Assembly: GCA_015487895.1 (NCBI GenBank)
Contig: WFOW01000051.1
Coordinates: 1 to 20,525 of the forward strand
Source of the DNA: Gammaproteobacteria bacterium
GTDB taxonomy: Bacteria > Pseudomonadota > Gammaproteobacteria > S144-34
Direction: 5' to 3'
Length of the DNA stretch: 20,525 bases
Below are positions 1-8,812 of the stretch, one piece after another. The number at the start of each line of letters is the position of its first letter. The first letter of the stretch is position 1. Both the position numbers and the translations under genes were made by a program. Under the pieces are notes generated by a model. That model was not told the origin of the DNA. It did not search any database and saw nothing but the letters and a program-made list of their open reading frames with translations.

Positions 1-346
1 ATCTTCGGCGGCGCCCGCCGCCGCGGCCGCCGCGGAAGATGTCGCCGAACACGTCGCCGAAGATGTCGCTGAAGCTGGCTCCCCCGGCACCGAAGCCGCC
101 GGCCCCGGCGGCCGCACCGCCGTCCACCCCGGCATGGCCGAACTGGTCGTAGGCGGCGCGCTTCTGGGGGTCGGAGAGGACGTCGTAGGCCTCCTTGACC
201 TCCTTGAAGCGCTCCTCGGCGGCCTTGTCCCCCGGATTGCGGTCGGGGTGGTACTTCATCGCCAGGCGCCGGAAGGCCTTCTTGATCTCGGCCTCCGAGG
301 CGTTGCGGGCCACCCCGAGGATCTCGTAGTAGTCGCGCCGTGCCAT
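1..346 (-). CDS. dnaJ: Chaperone protein DnaJ (N-terminal part; runs off the left edge)
   Basis: DnaJ is the J-domain co-chaperone that stimulates DnaK ATPase activity and delivers unfolded clients in the cytoplasm. Only the first 115 residues are in the window. The start [13 protein letters not shown] opens a typical J domain, with the HPD motif at residues 33-35 in a KYHPDRN context and the YDQFGH helix end near residue 75. A Gly/Phe-rich linker follows, with repeats of the type [11 protein letters not shown]. The zinc-finger and C-terminal domains lie outside. It is the last visible gene of the hrcA-grpE-dnaK-dnaJ operon, 130 bases after dnaK. That spacer carries a hairpin with a short T run, so dnaJ may be expressed below dnaK. 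The start is fixed by homology; its ribosome-binding site is weak. Confidence 0.95.
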   Translation of the reverse strand, partial: MARRDYYEILGVARNASEAEIKKAFRRLAMKYHPDRNPGDKAAEERFKEVKEAYDVLSDPQKRAAYDQFGHAGVDGGAAAGAGGFGAGGASFSDIFGDVFGDIFRGGRGGGRRRR

Positions 347-375
347 CGCGCTCGCTCGCGCCCCTGCCCCCACAC

Positions 376-419
376 AAAACCACGGGGCCCACGGGGCCAC
401 GCCCCGTGCACCCCGTGGT
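376..419 (-). terminator. Hairpin plus short T run in the dnaK-dnaJ spacer (attenuator or mRNA 3'-end structure)
   Basis: Positions 379-387 (ACCACGGGG) pair perfectly with 411-419. After a 2x2 internal loop, a second stem of about 8 bp (390-397 with 401-408) closes a three-base loop. Read in the dnaK to dnaJ direction, the stem is followed by TTTT then GTGTG. This resembles a weak intrinsic terminator, or a structure that protects the 3' end of dnaK mRNA. The structure is read directly; the attenuating role is inferred. Confidence 0.6.
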
Positions 420-476
420 GCCTGCGGCGGACCATTCTAGCCCGTCCGCCGCGCGCGGCCCCAGCGATGCCGGGCC

Positions 477-2432
<1,956 letters not shown>

Positions 2433-2464
2433 TTCCCGTCTCCGTCCTCAGGTGTTCCCCTGGC

Positions 2465-2518
2465 CCGCGGCGGGTGCCGCCGGCTCCGCTGCCGCCATAG
2501 GTAGGCGCCCCGCCGCGG
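2465..2518 (-). other. 10-bp perfect inverted repeat in the grpE-dnaK spacer
   Basis: CCGCGGCGGG at 2465-2474 is the exact reverse complement of 2509-2518, with a 34-base loop. It fills most of the 89-base spacer between the grpE stop and the dnaK ribosome-binding site, which stays outside the stem. No T run follows, so it is more likely an RNA stability or processing element than a terminator; that role is inferred. Confidence 0.5.
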
Positions 2519-2521
2519 CTT

Positions 2522-3163
2522 TCAAGCCCCGCCCGTCTGCCCGGGCTCGCCCGTGCCGCCCTCCGCGGGCGGCTCGCCGCCGGCCTCGGCCCGCGGCCGC
2601 GCCACGATGACCATGGCCGGGCGCAGGAGGCGGTCGTGCAGCCGGTAGCCCTTCTGCACCACGTGCAGGATGGTGTTGGCCGGCTTGTCGGACTCCTGCG
2701 TCGCCATGGCCTCGTGCAGCGTGGGGTCGAAGGGCGTGCCGGGCTCCGGGGCGACCTCCGTGACCCCGAACTTCTCCAGCGCCTGCACGAGCAGCTTGAG
2801 CGTGAGCTCGGTGCCCTCGACCAGCTTGTCGAGCAGCACGGCCACGTCGTCGTGATCCTGGCGCGCGGCCTGCAGGCCGAGCTCGAGGCTGTCGCGCACG
2901 GGCAGCAGCGCCTCGACGAAGCGCTCCAGCGCGTAGCGCTGGGCCTGCGCGACGTCACGCTCGGCCCGCCGGCGCACGTTCTCGGCCTCGGCGCGGGCGC
3001 GCAGGTACTCGTTCCAGTTCTCGTCGGCCTTGCGGCGCGCGGCCTCGAGCTCGCGCCGCAGCGCCTCCACGTCGGCGGGCGCCTCGGCGCCCGCCCCCTC
3101 GGCCTGCTCCCGGTCCTCGCCGGCCGGGGCGGCCTGCGTCTGCGTCTTCTCCTGCTCCGTCAT
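2522..3163 (-). CDS. grpE: Nucleotide exchange factor GrpE
   Basis: GrpE releases ADP from DnaK and acts as a thermosensor of the chaperone cycle. The product has 213 residues, slightly longer than E. coli GrpE (197). A low-complexity acidic/Ala N terminus leads into the long dimerising helix (around RAEAENVRRRAERDVAQAQRY). The C-terminal beta domain carries the family-typical segments GTPFDPTLHEAM and VVQKGYRLHDRLLRPAMV. The extension at the extreme C terminus (Gly/Glu/Pro-rich) is not conserved in the family. GAGGAG lies about 11 bases before the ATG. The gene is second in the operon, between hrcA and dnaK. Confidence 0.97.
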   Translation of the reverse strand: MTEQEKTQTQAAPAGEDREQAEGAGAEAPADVEALRRELEAARRKADENWNEYLRARAEAENVRRRAERDVAQAQRYALERFVEALLPVRDSLELGLQAARQDHDDVAVLLDKLVEGTELTLKLLVQALEKFGVTEVAPEPGTPFDPTLHEAMATQESDKPANTILHVVQKGYRLHDRLLRPAMVIVARPRAEAGGEPPAEGGTGEPGQTGGA

Positions 3164-3186
3164 CGCTCGCTCGTCTCCTCGCGCCC

Positions 3187-3203
3187 GCGCGCGACCCGCG
3201 CGC
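3187..3203 (-). other. GC hairpin in the hrcA-grpE spacer
   Basis: Seven alternating G/C bases at 3187-3193 pair with 3197-3203 around a three-base loop. On the minus strand it lies just upstream of the grpE ribosome-binding site (3175-3180) without covering it. It is an RNA structure candidate; alternating GC tracts also arise by chance in such GC-rich DNA. Confidence 0.35.
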
Positions 3204-3230
3204 CGGGCCGCGTCACCGGCGATATGGGGC

Positions 3231-4298
3231 TCAGGCCCGGGGATTCAAGGCCGCGCCGAGCAGGCGCGCCGTCACGTCGACGATGGGGATCACGCGGTCG
3301 TAGGCCATGCGCGTGGGGCCGATCACGCCGAGGACGCCCACCACGCGGCCCTCGACCGTGTAGGGGGCGCTCACCACGCTGCACTCGCCGAGCGGCTCGT
3401 AGCCCGACTCCTCGCCGATGAAGATCCGCACCCCCCGCGCGCGCACGCACTGGTCGAGCAGGTCCAGCAGGTCGCGCTTCTGCTCGAAGGCCTCGAAGAG
3501 CTGGCGCAGCTTCTCGACGTCCGAGAGCTCGCGGAAGCTCATGAGCTGGGTCTCGCCCGAGACCACGTAGTCCTCCTCCTCGGAGGGCGGCGCCACCAGG
3601 GCCCGGCGCCCCATCTCGATCGCCTCGTCCATGAGGCGGTTCATGTGCGCGCGCGTCTCCTCCATGTCGCGCACCAGCCGGGCGCGGATCTCCTCCAGCG
3701 TGAGCCCGGCGAAGTGCTCGTTCAGGTAGTTGCTGATCCGCTGCAGCTCCTCGGCGCCGTAGGGGCGGCCGGTGTCGATGACCCGGTTCTGGACCTCGCG
3801 CTCGTCCACGACCAGGATGGCCAGCGCCCGGTTGCCGGACAGCGGCAGGAACTCCACCTGCCGCAGGGCGCGGAACTCCGTGCGCGGCACGGTCACCACC
3901 CCGGCCATGCGCGTGAGCTCGCTCAGGAGCTCCGAGGCGCGCTCGGCGAGCTCGTGGGGGTCGGCCTCGGCGGCGGCCTCCTCGATTTCGGCACGCAGCC
4001 GCTCGACCTGGCGCTCGTCGAGGGGCTCGACCCGCAGCAGGCTGTCGACGAACAGCCGGTAGCCGCGCACCGTCGGGACGCGCCCGGCCGAGGTGTGGGG
4101 CGAGCGCACCAGCCCCATCTCCTCCAGGTCGGCCATGACGTTGCGCACCGTGGCGGGGCTGATGTCGAGCCCGCACTCGCGCGCGAGCGTGCGCGAGCCC
4201 ACCGGCTGGCCCTCGCGGATGTAGCGCTCGACGAGGGTCTTCAGCAGGTGCTGGGCCCGCTCCGTCAGCGGGTAGTGCGTCTCGCCCTGCGCGCCCAT
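3231..4298 (-). CDS. hrcA: Heat-inducible transcription repressor HrcA
   Basis: HrcA binds the CIRCE operator as a dimer and represses class I heat-shock genes; its refolding by GroEL links repression to chaperone availability. The 355-residue product has an N-terminal winged helix (SPATVRNVMADLEEMGLV, then SPHTSAGRVPTVRGYR, both family signatures). A GAF-like dimerisation region follows, and the C terminus contains the conserved IGEESGYEPLGECSVV and GVLGVIGPTRMAYDRVIP segments. It heads the hrcA-grpE-dnaK-dnaJ operon and has a perfect CIRCE 15 bases upstream, so it almost certainly represses its own operon. GGAGG sits very close to the ATG at 4298, which is nevertheless the only sensible start. 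Confidence 0.98.
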   Translation of the reverse strand: MGAQGETHYPLTERAQHLLKTLVERYIREGQPVGSRTLARECGLDISPATVRNVMADLEEMGLVRSPHTSAGRVPTVRGYRLFVDSLLRVEPLDERQVERLRAEIEEAAAEADPHELAERASELLSELTRMAGVVTVPRTEFRALRQVEFLPLSGNRALAILVVDEREVQNRVIDTGRPYGAEELQRISNYLNEHFAGLTLEEIRARLVRDMEETRAHMNRLMDEAIEMGRRALVAPPSEEEDYVVSGETQLMSFRELSDVEKLRQLFEAFEQKRDLLDLLDQCVRARGVRIFIGEESGYEPLGECSVVSAPYTVEGRVVGVLGVIGPTRMAYDRVIPIVDVTARLLGAALNPRA

Positions 4299-4313
4299 GG
4301 CCTCCGGCCGCTG

Positions 4314-4340
4314 TTAGCACTCGAACCAACCGAGTGCTAA
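4314..4340. promoter_or_regulatory. CIRCE operator (HrcA binding site)
   Basis: TTAGCACTC at 4314-4322 and GAGTGCTAA at 4332-4340 are separated by exactly nine bases. This is the perfect consensus CIRCE. It starts six bases downstream of the -10 element of the hrcA promoter and so covers the likely transcription start, and it ends 15 bases before the hrcA start codon. Confidence 0.98.
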
Positions 4341-4346
4341 GCACGC

Positions 4347-4376
4347 ACTCTAGCAGCGGCTTTCACGGCCTGTCAA
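4347..4376 (-). promoter_or_regulatory. Sigma70-type promoter of the hrcA operon
   Basis: On the minus strand, TTGACA (4371-4376, perfect -35) is followed after 18 bases by TAGAGT (4347-4352, -10). The predicted transcription start falls at about 4340, at the edge of CIRCE, consistent with a vegetative promoter blocked by HrcA. No obvious sigma32 promoter was noticed. Confidence 0.85.
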
Positions 4377-4447
4377 GCGAGCCTGCTGGAGCATCCGCGC
4401 GCAACATGCTAGCTTTGCGAGGCTTTTCCGACCGAGGGGGGGCAGGT

Positions 4448-5329
4448 GTGACGGTTCCGGGGGGACGCTTCCGGCGCATCGGCCTCGTGGCCAAGCGCGA
4501 GGACCCGGCCGTGCCCGCGACCGTGCGGCGCGTGGCGGCCTTCCTGCGCGAGCGCGGCTGCGAGCTCCTCGCGGACGACTCCGCCGCCCCGCATCTGGCG
4601 GAGCTCGGCGTCCCGTCCTGCCCGCCCGGGCGGATGGGCTGCGAGGCAGACCTGGTGGTGGTCGTGGGCGGCGACGGCACCTTCCTCCACGCCGCCCGCG
4701 CGGTGGCCGACAGCGGCATCCCGCTCCTCGGCGTGAACCTGGGCCGCCTGGGCTTCCTGGTCGACGTCTCCCCCGACGAGATCCCGCAGCGCCTCGGCGA
4801 GGTCCTGGAGGGCAGCTACGTCGAGGACCGTCGCGCCCTGCTCCACGCCCGGGTGGTGCGCGACGGGACGGTGCTCCACGAGTCCGACGCCCTCAACGAC
4901 GTGGTGGTGCACAAGGCCGACGTGGCGCGCATGATCGAGGTCGAGACCTGGATCGACGGGCGCTTCGTCTGCGCCCAGCGCGCCGACGGCCTGATCGTCT
5001 CCACCCCCACGGGCTCGACGGCCTACGCCCTCTCGGGCGGTGGCCCCATCCTCCACCCCTCGCTGGACGCGCTGGTGCTGGTGCCGATCTGCCCGCACAC
5101 CCTGAGCAACCGGCCCCTCGTCGTGGGCGGCGCCAGCCGCGTCGAGATGGTCGTCGGGGGCTGGCACCACCCGGACGCGGCCGTCACCTGCGACGGCCAG
5201 GATCTGTTCCACCTCCAGCCGGGCGACCGCGTCGAGGTGGCGCGCCGCGACCCGCCGGTGCGCCTCATCCACCCGCCGGGCTACGACCCCTACGGGATCC
5301 TCCGGCGCAAGCTCGGCTGGCTGCGCTGA
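4448..5329 (+). CDS. nadK: NAD kinase (ATP/polyphosphate-NAD kinase)
   Basis: NAD kinase phosphorylates NAD+ to NADP+ and is the only source of NADP in most bacteria; it acts in the cytoplasm. The 293-residue product (E. coli 292) has the GGDGT motif at residues 74-78, NLGRLGFL around 98-104, LNDVVVH at 149-155 and STPTGSTAY at 185-193, all diagnostic of the family. GTG at 4448 is chosen because it follows a purine-rich GAGGGGGGG and gives the usual length; the open frame extends upstream to an ATG at 4334 that would overlap CIRCE. The gene is divergent from hrcA, as nadK is beside grpE or hrcA in many proteobacteria. Confidence 0.96.
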   Translation: MTVPGGRFRRIGLVAKREDPAVPATVRRVAAFLRERGCELLADDSAAPHLAELGVPSCPPGRMGCEADLVVVVGGDGTFLHAARAVADSGIPLLGVNLGRLGFLVDVSPDEIPQRLGEVLEGSYVEDRRALLHARVVRDGTVLHESDALNDVVVHKADVARMIEVETWIDGRFVCAQRADGLIVSTPTGSTAYALSGGGPILHPSLDALVLVPICPHTLSNRPLVVGGASRVEMVVGGWHHPDAAVTCDGQDLFHLQPGDRVEVARRDPPVRLIHPPGYDPYGILRRKLGWLR

Positions 5330-5362
5330 GCCGGCCCCGGCCGGCCCCGCGCAGCGGGGCAC

Positions 5363-5390
5363 TTGCGTTGTGCCGCCGCCGGCCTACCAT
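5363..5390 (+). promoter_or_regulatory. Possible recN promoter giving a leaderless transcript
   Basis: TTGCGT (5363-5368) and TACCAT (5385-5390) are 16 bases apart. The -10 ends six bases before the GTG chosen for recN, so transcription would begin at or next to the start codon. No Shine-Dalgarno sequence is seen. No LexA-type CTGT-N8-ACAG box was noticed here. Confidence 0.4.
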
Positions 5391-5396
5391 CAGGGC

Positions 5397-7112
5397 GTGC
5401 TCGTCCACATCGCCCTCCGCGACCTCGCCATCGTCGAGCGCCTGGAGCTGGCGCTCGGCCCCGGCATGACGGCCATCACCGGCGAGACCGGCGCTGGCAA
5501 GTCCATCCTGGTCGACGCCGTGGGCCTGGCGCTGGGCGACCGCGCCGAGCCGGGGCTGGTGCGCGCCGGTGCGGAGCGGGCCGAGGTGAGCCTGGTCTTC
5601 GACCTCGAGCGGGTGCCGGCGGCGCGCGCCTGGCTCGCCGAGCGCGAGCTCGACGAGGGCGCCGAGCTCGTGCTGCGGCGCACCGTCGGCGCGGACGGCC
5701 GCTCGCGCGGCTGGATCAACGGCCGCCCCGTCACCATGCAGGCGCTCCAGGAGCTGGGCGCGCTGCTCGTGGACGTCCACGGCCAGCACGCGCACCAGTC
5801 GCTGGTGCGCCCCGAGACCCAGCGCGAGCTGCTCGACGCCCACGGCGGCCACGGCGAGCTGCGCGCGGCGGTGGCCGAGGCGTGGGAGCGCTGGCGCGCG
5901 GCGCTGGGCGAGCTCGAGACCCTGGAGGGCGCGGGCGGCGGCCGCGACGAGCGCCTCGACCTGCTGCGCTACCAGACGGCCGAGCTGGAGACCCTCGGCC
6001 TCGACGCGGAGGGCATCGCCGCGCTCGAGGCCGAGCACCGGCGCCTCGCCCACGCGGGACGCCTCCTGGAAGGCGCGCGCGCCGCACTCGAGGGCCTCTA
6101 CGAGGCCGAGGCGGCCAGCGCCCACGCCCTGCTCGCCCGCGCCGCGGGCGAGCTCGAGCGCCTCGCCGGCGTGGACCCGGCCCTCGAGGCCGCGCGCGCC
6201 CTCGTCGACGAGGCGCTGATCCGCGTGGACGAGGCGGCCGGCGCCCTGCGCGACTACCTCGACGGCCTGGAGCTCGACCCGGAGCGCCTGGCGGAGGTCG
6301 AGCGCCGCCTCGGCCAGCTCCACGACCTCGCGCGCAAGCACCGCGTGCGGCCGGAGGAGCTGCCGGCGGTGCTCGAGCGCCTGCGCGCCGAGCTCGACGC
6401 CCTGGAGTCGGCCGGCGAGCGCCTGGAGGCCCTGCGCGAGGAGGCGACGCGGGCCGAGGCGGCCTGGCGCGAGGCCGCGGCGCGCCTGGGCGAGGCCCGC
6501 CGGCGCACGGCGGCGGCGCTGTCCGAGGCGGTCACCGCGGCGATGGCCGAGCTCGGCATGGCCGGCGGCCGCTTCGGGGTGGCCGTCGAGCCGGCACGGG
6601 AGCCCGCGCGCCACGGCGCCGATGCGATCTCCTTCCGGGTCACGGCCAACCCGGGCCAGCCGCTGCGGCCGCTCGCGCGCGTGGCCTCCGGCGGCGAGCT
6701 CGCCCGCATCGCGCTCGCCTTCCAGATGATCGCCGCCGAGGCGAGCCCCATCCCCTGCCTCATCTTCGACGAGGTCGACAGCGGCGTCGGCGGCCGCGTG
6801 GCCGAGATCGTGGGCCGCGAGCTGCGGCGCCTCGGCGAGCGCCGCCAGGTGCTGTGCGTCACCCATCTGCCGCAGGTGGCGGCCTGCGCCCATCACCAGG
6901 TGCGCGTGGACAAGCGCCTCGCCCGCGGGCGCACGCGGGTCGAGGCGAGCCCGCTCGACGGCGAGGGCCGTGTCGAGGAGATCGCCCGCATGCTCGGGGG
7001 CCTGGAGGTGACGGAGCGCACCCGCGCCCATGCGCGCGAGCTCCTCGAGCGGGCGGCGCGGAGCCCGTCCGCGGGCGGCCCCTCGGCACGGCGTCGCCGC
7101 GCCGGCGCCTGA
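5397..7112 (+). CDS. recN: DNA repair protein RecN (SMC-like ATPase)
   Basis: RecN is a cohesin-like ATPase recruited to double-strand breaks, where it helps RecA-dependent repair. The product has 571 residues (E. coli 553). The N-terminal half-ATPase shows Walker A GETGAGKS at residues 29-36. A long Glu/Arg/Ala-rich coiled-coil region occupies the middle. The C-terminal half has the ABC signature in SGGELARIALA and Walker B CLIFDEVDSGVGG, followed by VTHLPQVAA. GTG at 5397 is preferred over the upstream GTG at 5370 because it gives MLVHIALRDLAIVERL, matching the normal RecN N terminus. It lies 67 bases after nadK, and converges on fur with only 8 bases between the stop codons. Confidence 0.96.
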   Translation: MLVHIALRDLAIVERLELALGPGMTAITGETGAGKSILVDAVGLALGDRAEPGLVRAGAERAEVSLVFDLERVPAARAWLAERELDEGAELVLRRTVGADGRSRGWINGRPVTMQALQELGALLVDVHGQHAHQSLVRPETQRELLDAHGGHGELRAAVAEAWERWRAALGELETLEGAGGGRDERLDLLRYQTAELETLGLDAEGIAALEAEHRRLAHAGRLLEGARAALEGLYEAEAASAHALLARAAGELERLAGVDPALEAARALVDEALIRVDEAAGALRDYLDGLELDPERLAEVERRLGQLHDLARKHRVRPEELPAVLERLRAELDALESAGERLEALREEATRAEAAWREAAARLGEARRRTAAALSEAVTAAMAELGMAGGRFGVAVEPAREPARHGADAISFRVTANPGQPLRPLARVASGGELARIALAFQMIAAEASPIPCLIFDEVDSGVGGRVAEIVGRELRRLGERRQVLCVTHLPQVAACAHHQVRVDKRLARGRTRVEASPLDGEGRVEEIARMLGGLEVTERTRAHARELLERAARSPSAGGPSARRRRAGA

Positions 7113-7120
7113 GCCTCCCC

Positions 7121-7555
7121 TCAGCCGCCCTCGCCGCGGGCGCGGCAGTCGGCGCAGACGCCGTAGATGTACAGGCAGTGGTCGGTCATCTCGTAGCCCG
7201 CCTTGCGGGCGATCGCCCGCTGCCGCGCCTCGATGGTCTCGTCGACGAACTCGTCCACCCGCCCGCAGCGCACGCAGACGATATGGTCGTGGTGCCCCCC
7301 GGCGTTGAGCTCGAAGACCGAGTGCCCGCCCTCGAAGTGGTGGCGCGTGACCAGGCCCGCCTGCTCGAACTGCGTGAGCACCCGGTAGACGGTCGCGAGC
7401 CCGATCTCCTCGCCCGCCTCCATCAGCGCCTTGTAGACGTCCTCGGCGCTCATGTGCCGCTGCTCGCCCTCGGCGCTGCGCTCGAGGATCTCCAGGATCT
7501 TCATCCGCGGCAGGGTGACCTTGAGCCCCGCCTTGCGCAGGTCCTGCGACTCCAC
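7121..7555 (-). CDS. fur: Ferric uptake regulator Fur
   Basis: Fur is the Fe2+-responsive repressor of iron acquisition and storage genes. The 144-residue product opens with DLRKAGLKVTLPRMKILEIL and continues with a winged helix (MSAEDVYKAL, IGLATVYRVLTQFEQAGLV), as in the classical family. The dimerisation domain carries the metal ligands in HHFEGGHSVFEL and GGHHDHIVC, one CxxC (CVRC), and a second CxxC pair near the C terminus (YGVCADC), which together form a structural zinc site in many Fur proteins. GTG at 7555 is the start, preceded by GGAGGAG at a good distance. It is divergent from bamE (81 bases between starts), an arrangement widespread in gammaproteobacteria. Confidence 0.97.
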   Translation of the reverse strand: MESQDLRKAGLKVTLPRMKILEILERSAEGEQRHMSAEDVYKALMEAGEEIGLATVYRVLTQFEQAGLVTRHHFEGGHSVFELNAGGHHDHIVCVRCGRVDEFVDETIEARQRAIARKAGYEMTDHCLYIYGVCADCRARGEGG

Positions 7556-7597
7556 GACGCTCCTCCTCCACGGCCTGCGGCGCCGGCGCGCCTCTGC

Positions 7598-7603
7598 TAT
7601 CAT
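7598..7603 (+). promoter_or_regulatory. Extended -10 element upstream of bamE
   Basis: TGCTATCAT (TATCAT at 7598-7603 with an upstream TG) is a good extended -10; no clear -35 is visible. The predicted start near 7610 leaves about 27 bases of leader before the bamE ATG, with no Shine-Dalgarno sequence apparent. Confidence 0.5.
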
Positions 7604-7636
7604 GCGCCGCCGTCGCGGGGCCACCGTCGCCTTCAA

Positions 7637-8068
7637 ATGAAAAAGCTTCTCATTGCTCTCGCTGCCATTGCAAGCGCGTCCGGCTGCTCGGTCTACAAGG
7701 TCGACGTCACGCAGGGAAATATCCTCACGCAGGAGATGGTCGACCGCCTGCGGCCGGGGATGACCCCGCGCCAGGTGCGCGCGGTGATGGGCACACCCCT
7801 CCTGCGCGACCCCTTCCACGCCGAACGCTGGGACTACGTCTACTGGCACCGCCCCGGCGACGGCGAGCCCGAAAGGCGCCGCGTGGCCCTGTTCTTCGAG
7901 GACGGGCGCCTGGCACGCATCGAGGGCGACCTGCGCCCGCGGCCCGAGAGCGAGGCCGGCGCGGGCCCCCGCTCGATCGAGCACGTGATCGAGGGCGAGG
8001 CCCCGCGGAAGCGCAAGCGCCCGTGGTACCGGCGCCTGTGGCCCTGGGGCGGGGACGAGGAAGGCTGA
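7637..8068 (+). CDS. bamE: Outer membrane protein assembly factor BamE (SmpA/OmlA lipoprotein)
   Basis: BamE is a small lipoprotein of the BAM complex that inserts beta-barrel proteins, here plausibly including the TonB receptor in this window, into the outer membrane. The 143-residue product has a lipoprotein signal, MKKLLIALAAIASASGC, with Cys17 as the acylation site (the -3 residue is Ala rather than the more usual Leu). YKVDVTQGNILTQEMVDRLRPGMTPRQVRAVMGTPLL is the family hallmark, followed by RWDYVYWHRPG and a beta-strand FFEDGRLARIEG. A basic, Trp-rich tail (KRKRPWYRRLWPW) at residues 124-136 is an unusual extension. It is divergent from fur and converges on rnfH with 8 bases between stops. 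Confidence 0.95.
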   Translation: MKKLLIALAAIASASGCSVYKVDVTQGNILTQEMVDRLRPGMTPRQVRAVMGTPLLRDPFHAERWDYVYWHRPGDGEPERRRVALFFEDGRLARIEGDLRPRPESEAGAGPRSIEHVIEGEAPRKRKRPWYRRLWPWGGDEEG

Positions 8069-8076
8069 AGCGCCCC

Positions 8077-8385
8077 TCAGCCGCCGGCGCGGCCGCGCGC
8101 GGCGCGCTGGCGCCTCACCTCCTTCGGATCGGCCACGAGCGGCCGGTAGATCTCGACGCGGTCGCCGTCGCGCAGCGGCGCATCCAGCGCGGTCACCCGG
8201 TTCCAGACGCCCACCTTGTTGCGCCCGCCGAGCTCGATCTCGGGAAAGCGCTCCAGCACGCCCGAACGGCGGATGGCCTCCTCGACGGTGGCCCCGGCCT
8301 CGAGCTCGACCGGCACCAGCACCTGGACGTCGGGACGCGCGTAGGCGACCTCGACCTGGATGCGCTCAGGCGCGTGCCCGCCCAT
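8077..8385 (-). CDS. rnfH: RnfH family ubiquitin-like protein
   Basis: RnfH is a small beta-grasp protein of unknown biochemical role, encoded next to ratA in many gammaproteobacteria (also called RatB or YfjF, though a toxin-antitoxin role is not established). The product has 102 residues. Recognisable segments are [64 protein letters not shown] and the closing [10 protein letters not shown]. The ATG at 8385 lies inside the end of ratA, a 20-base overlap, so translation is probably coupled; the AGGAGG ahead of it is also ratA coding sequence. Confidence 0.93.
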   Translation of the reverse strand: MGGHAPERIQVEVAYARPDVQVLVPVELEAGATVEEAIRRSGVLERFPEIELGGRNKVGVWNRVTALDAPLRDGDRVEIYRPLVADPKEVRRQRAARGRAGG

Positions 8386-8809
8386 ACACCTCCTCGGCAC
8401 GCCGGCAGAAGGCGTCGACCAGCGTGTTGGCGATCTGCTGGAAGACCGGCCCGACCAGGAGCGAGAGCGCCGCGCTCGCGAACTCGAAGTCGAGGTCCAG
8501 CGAGACCCGGCAGCCGCGGTCATCGATCGGATCGAAGCGCCAGAAGCCCTCGAGGTGGCGGAAGGGGCCCTCGAGCAGGCGCATCTCGATCATCTTGTCG
8601 CGCTGCAGGCGGTTGAGCGTGGTGAAGGACCTGCGCACCGCGCCCTTGGCGATCTCGATGGTGGCGCGCACCTCGTCCTCCGTGCGCGAGTGCACCTTCG
8701 CGGACGCGCACCAAGGCAGGAAGTCCGGGTAGGACTCGATGTCGTCGACCAGCGCGAACATCTGCGCCGGCGAGTAGGGAACCAGGGCATTGCGGCTGAT
8801 GGTGGGCAT
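8366..8809 (-). CDS. ratA: RatA family START-domain protein (type II ribosome association toxin/coenzyme Q-binding)
   Basis: E. coli RatA was described as blocking 70S ribosome assembly, while eukaryotic and other bacterial relatives (COQ10 family) bind ubiquinone; which applies here is unknown. The product has 147 residues and the polyketide cyclase/START fold pattern: [34 protein letters not shown] at the N terminus, then a beta-rich core and a C-terminal helix [21 protein letters not shown]. It starts three bases after the stop of the upstream transporter gene and overlaps rnfH, so all three are probably co-transcribed. No strong ribosome-binding site is seen, in keeping with coupled translation. 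Confidence 0.94.
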   Translation of the reverse strand: MPTISRNALVPYSPAQMFALVDDIESYPDFLPWCASAKVHSRTEDEVRATIEIAKGAVRRSFTTLNRLQRDKMIEMRLLEGPFRHLEGFWRFDPIDDRGCRVSLDLDFEFASAALSLLVGPVFQQIANTLVDAFCRRAEEVYGRARA

Positions 8810-8812
8810 GTC

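Noticed and set aside
1..40. Inverted repeat ATCTTC / GAAGAT at the left edge, suspected second fold-back
   Set aside because: Only six plus six pairs with a bulge, inside the Gly-rich linker of dnaJ where GGC repeats produce such matches. The translation continues as a normal DnaJ.
5265..7571. 768-codon minus-strand open frame across recN and fur
   Set aside because: It runs antisense to recN and overlaps fur in another frame; no domain is recognisable.
5363..7636. Apparent fusion of a long Arg/Pro-rich region to the bamE N terminus
   Set aside because: The upstream part is the wrong frame of recN and antisense to fur. BamE begins at a proper lipoprotein signal at 7637.
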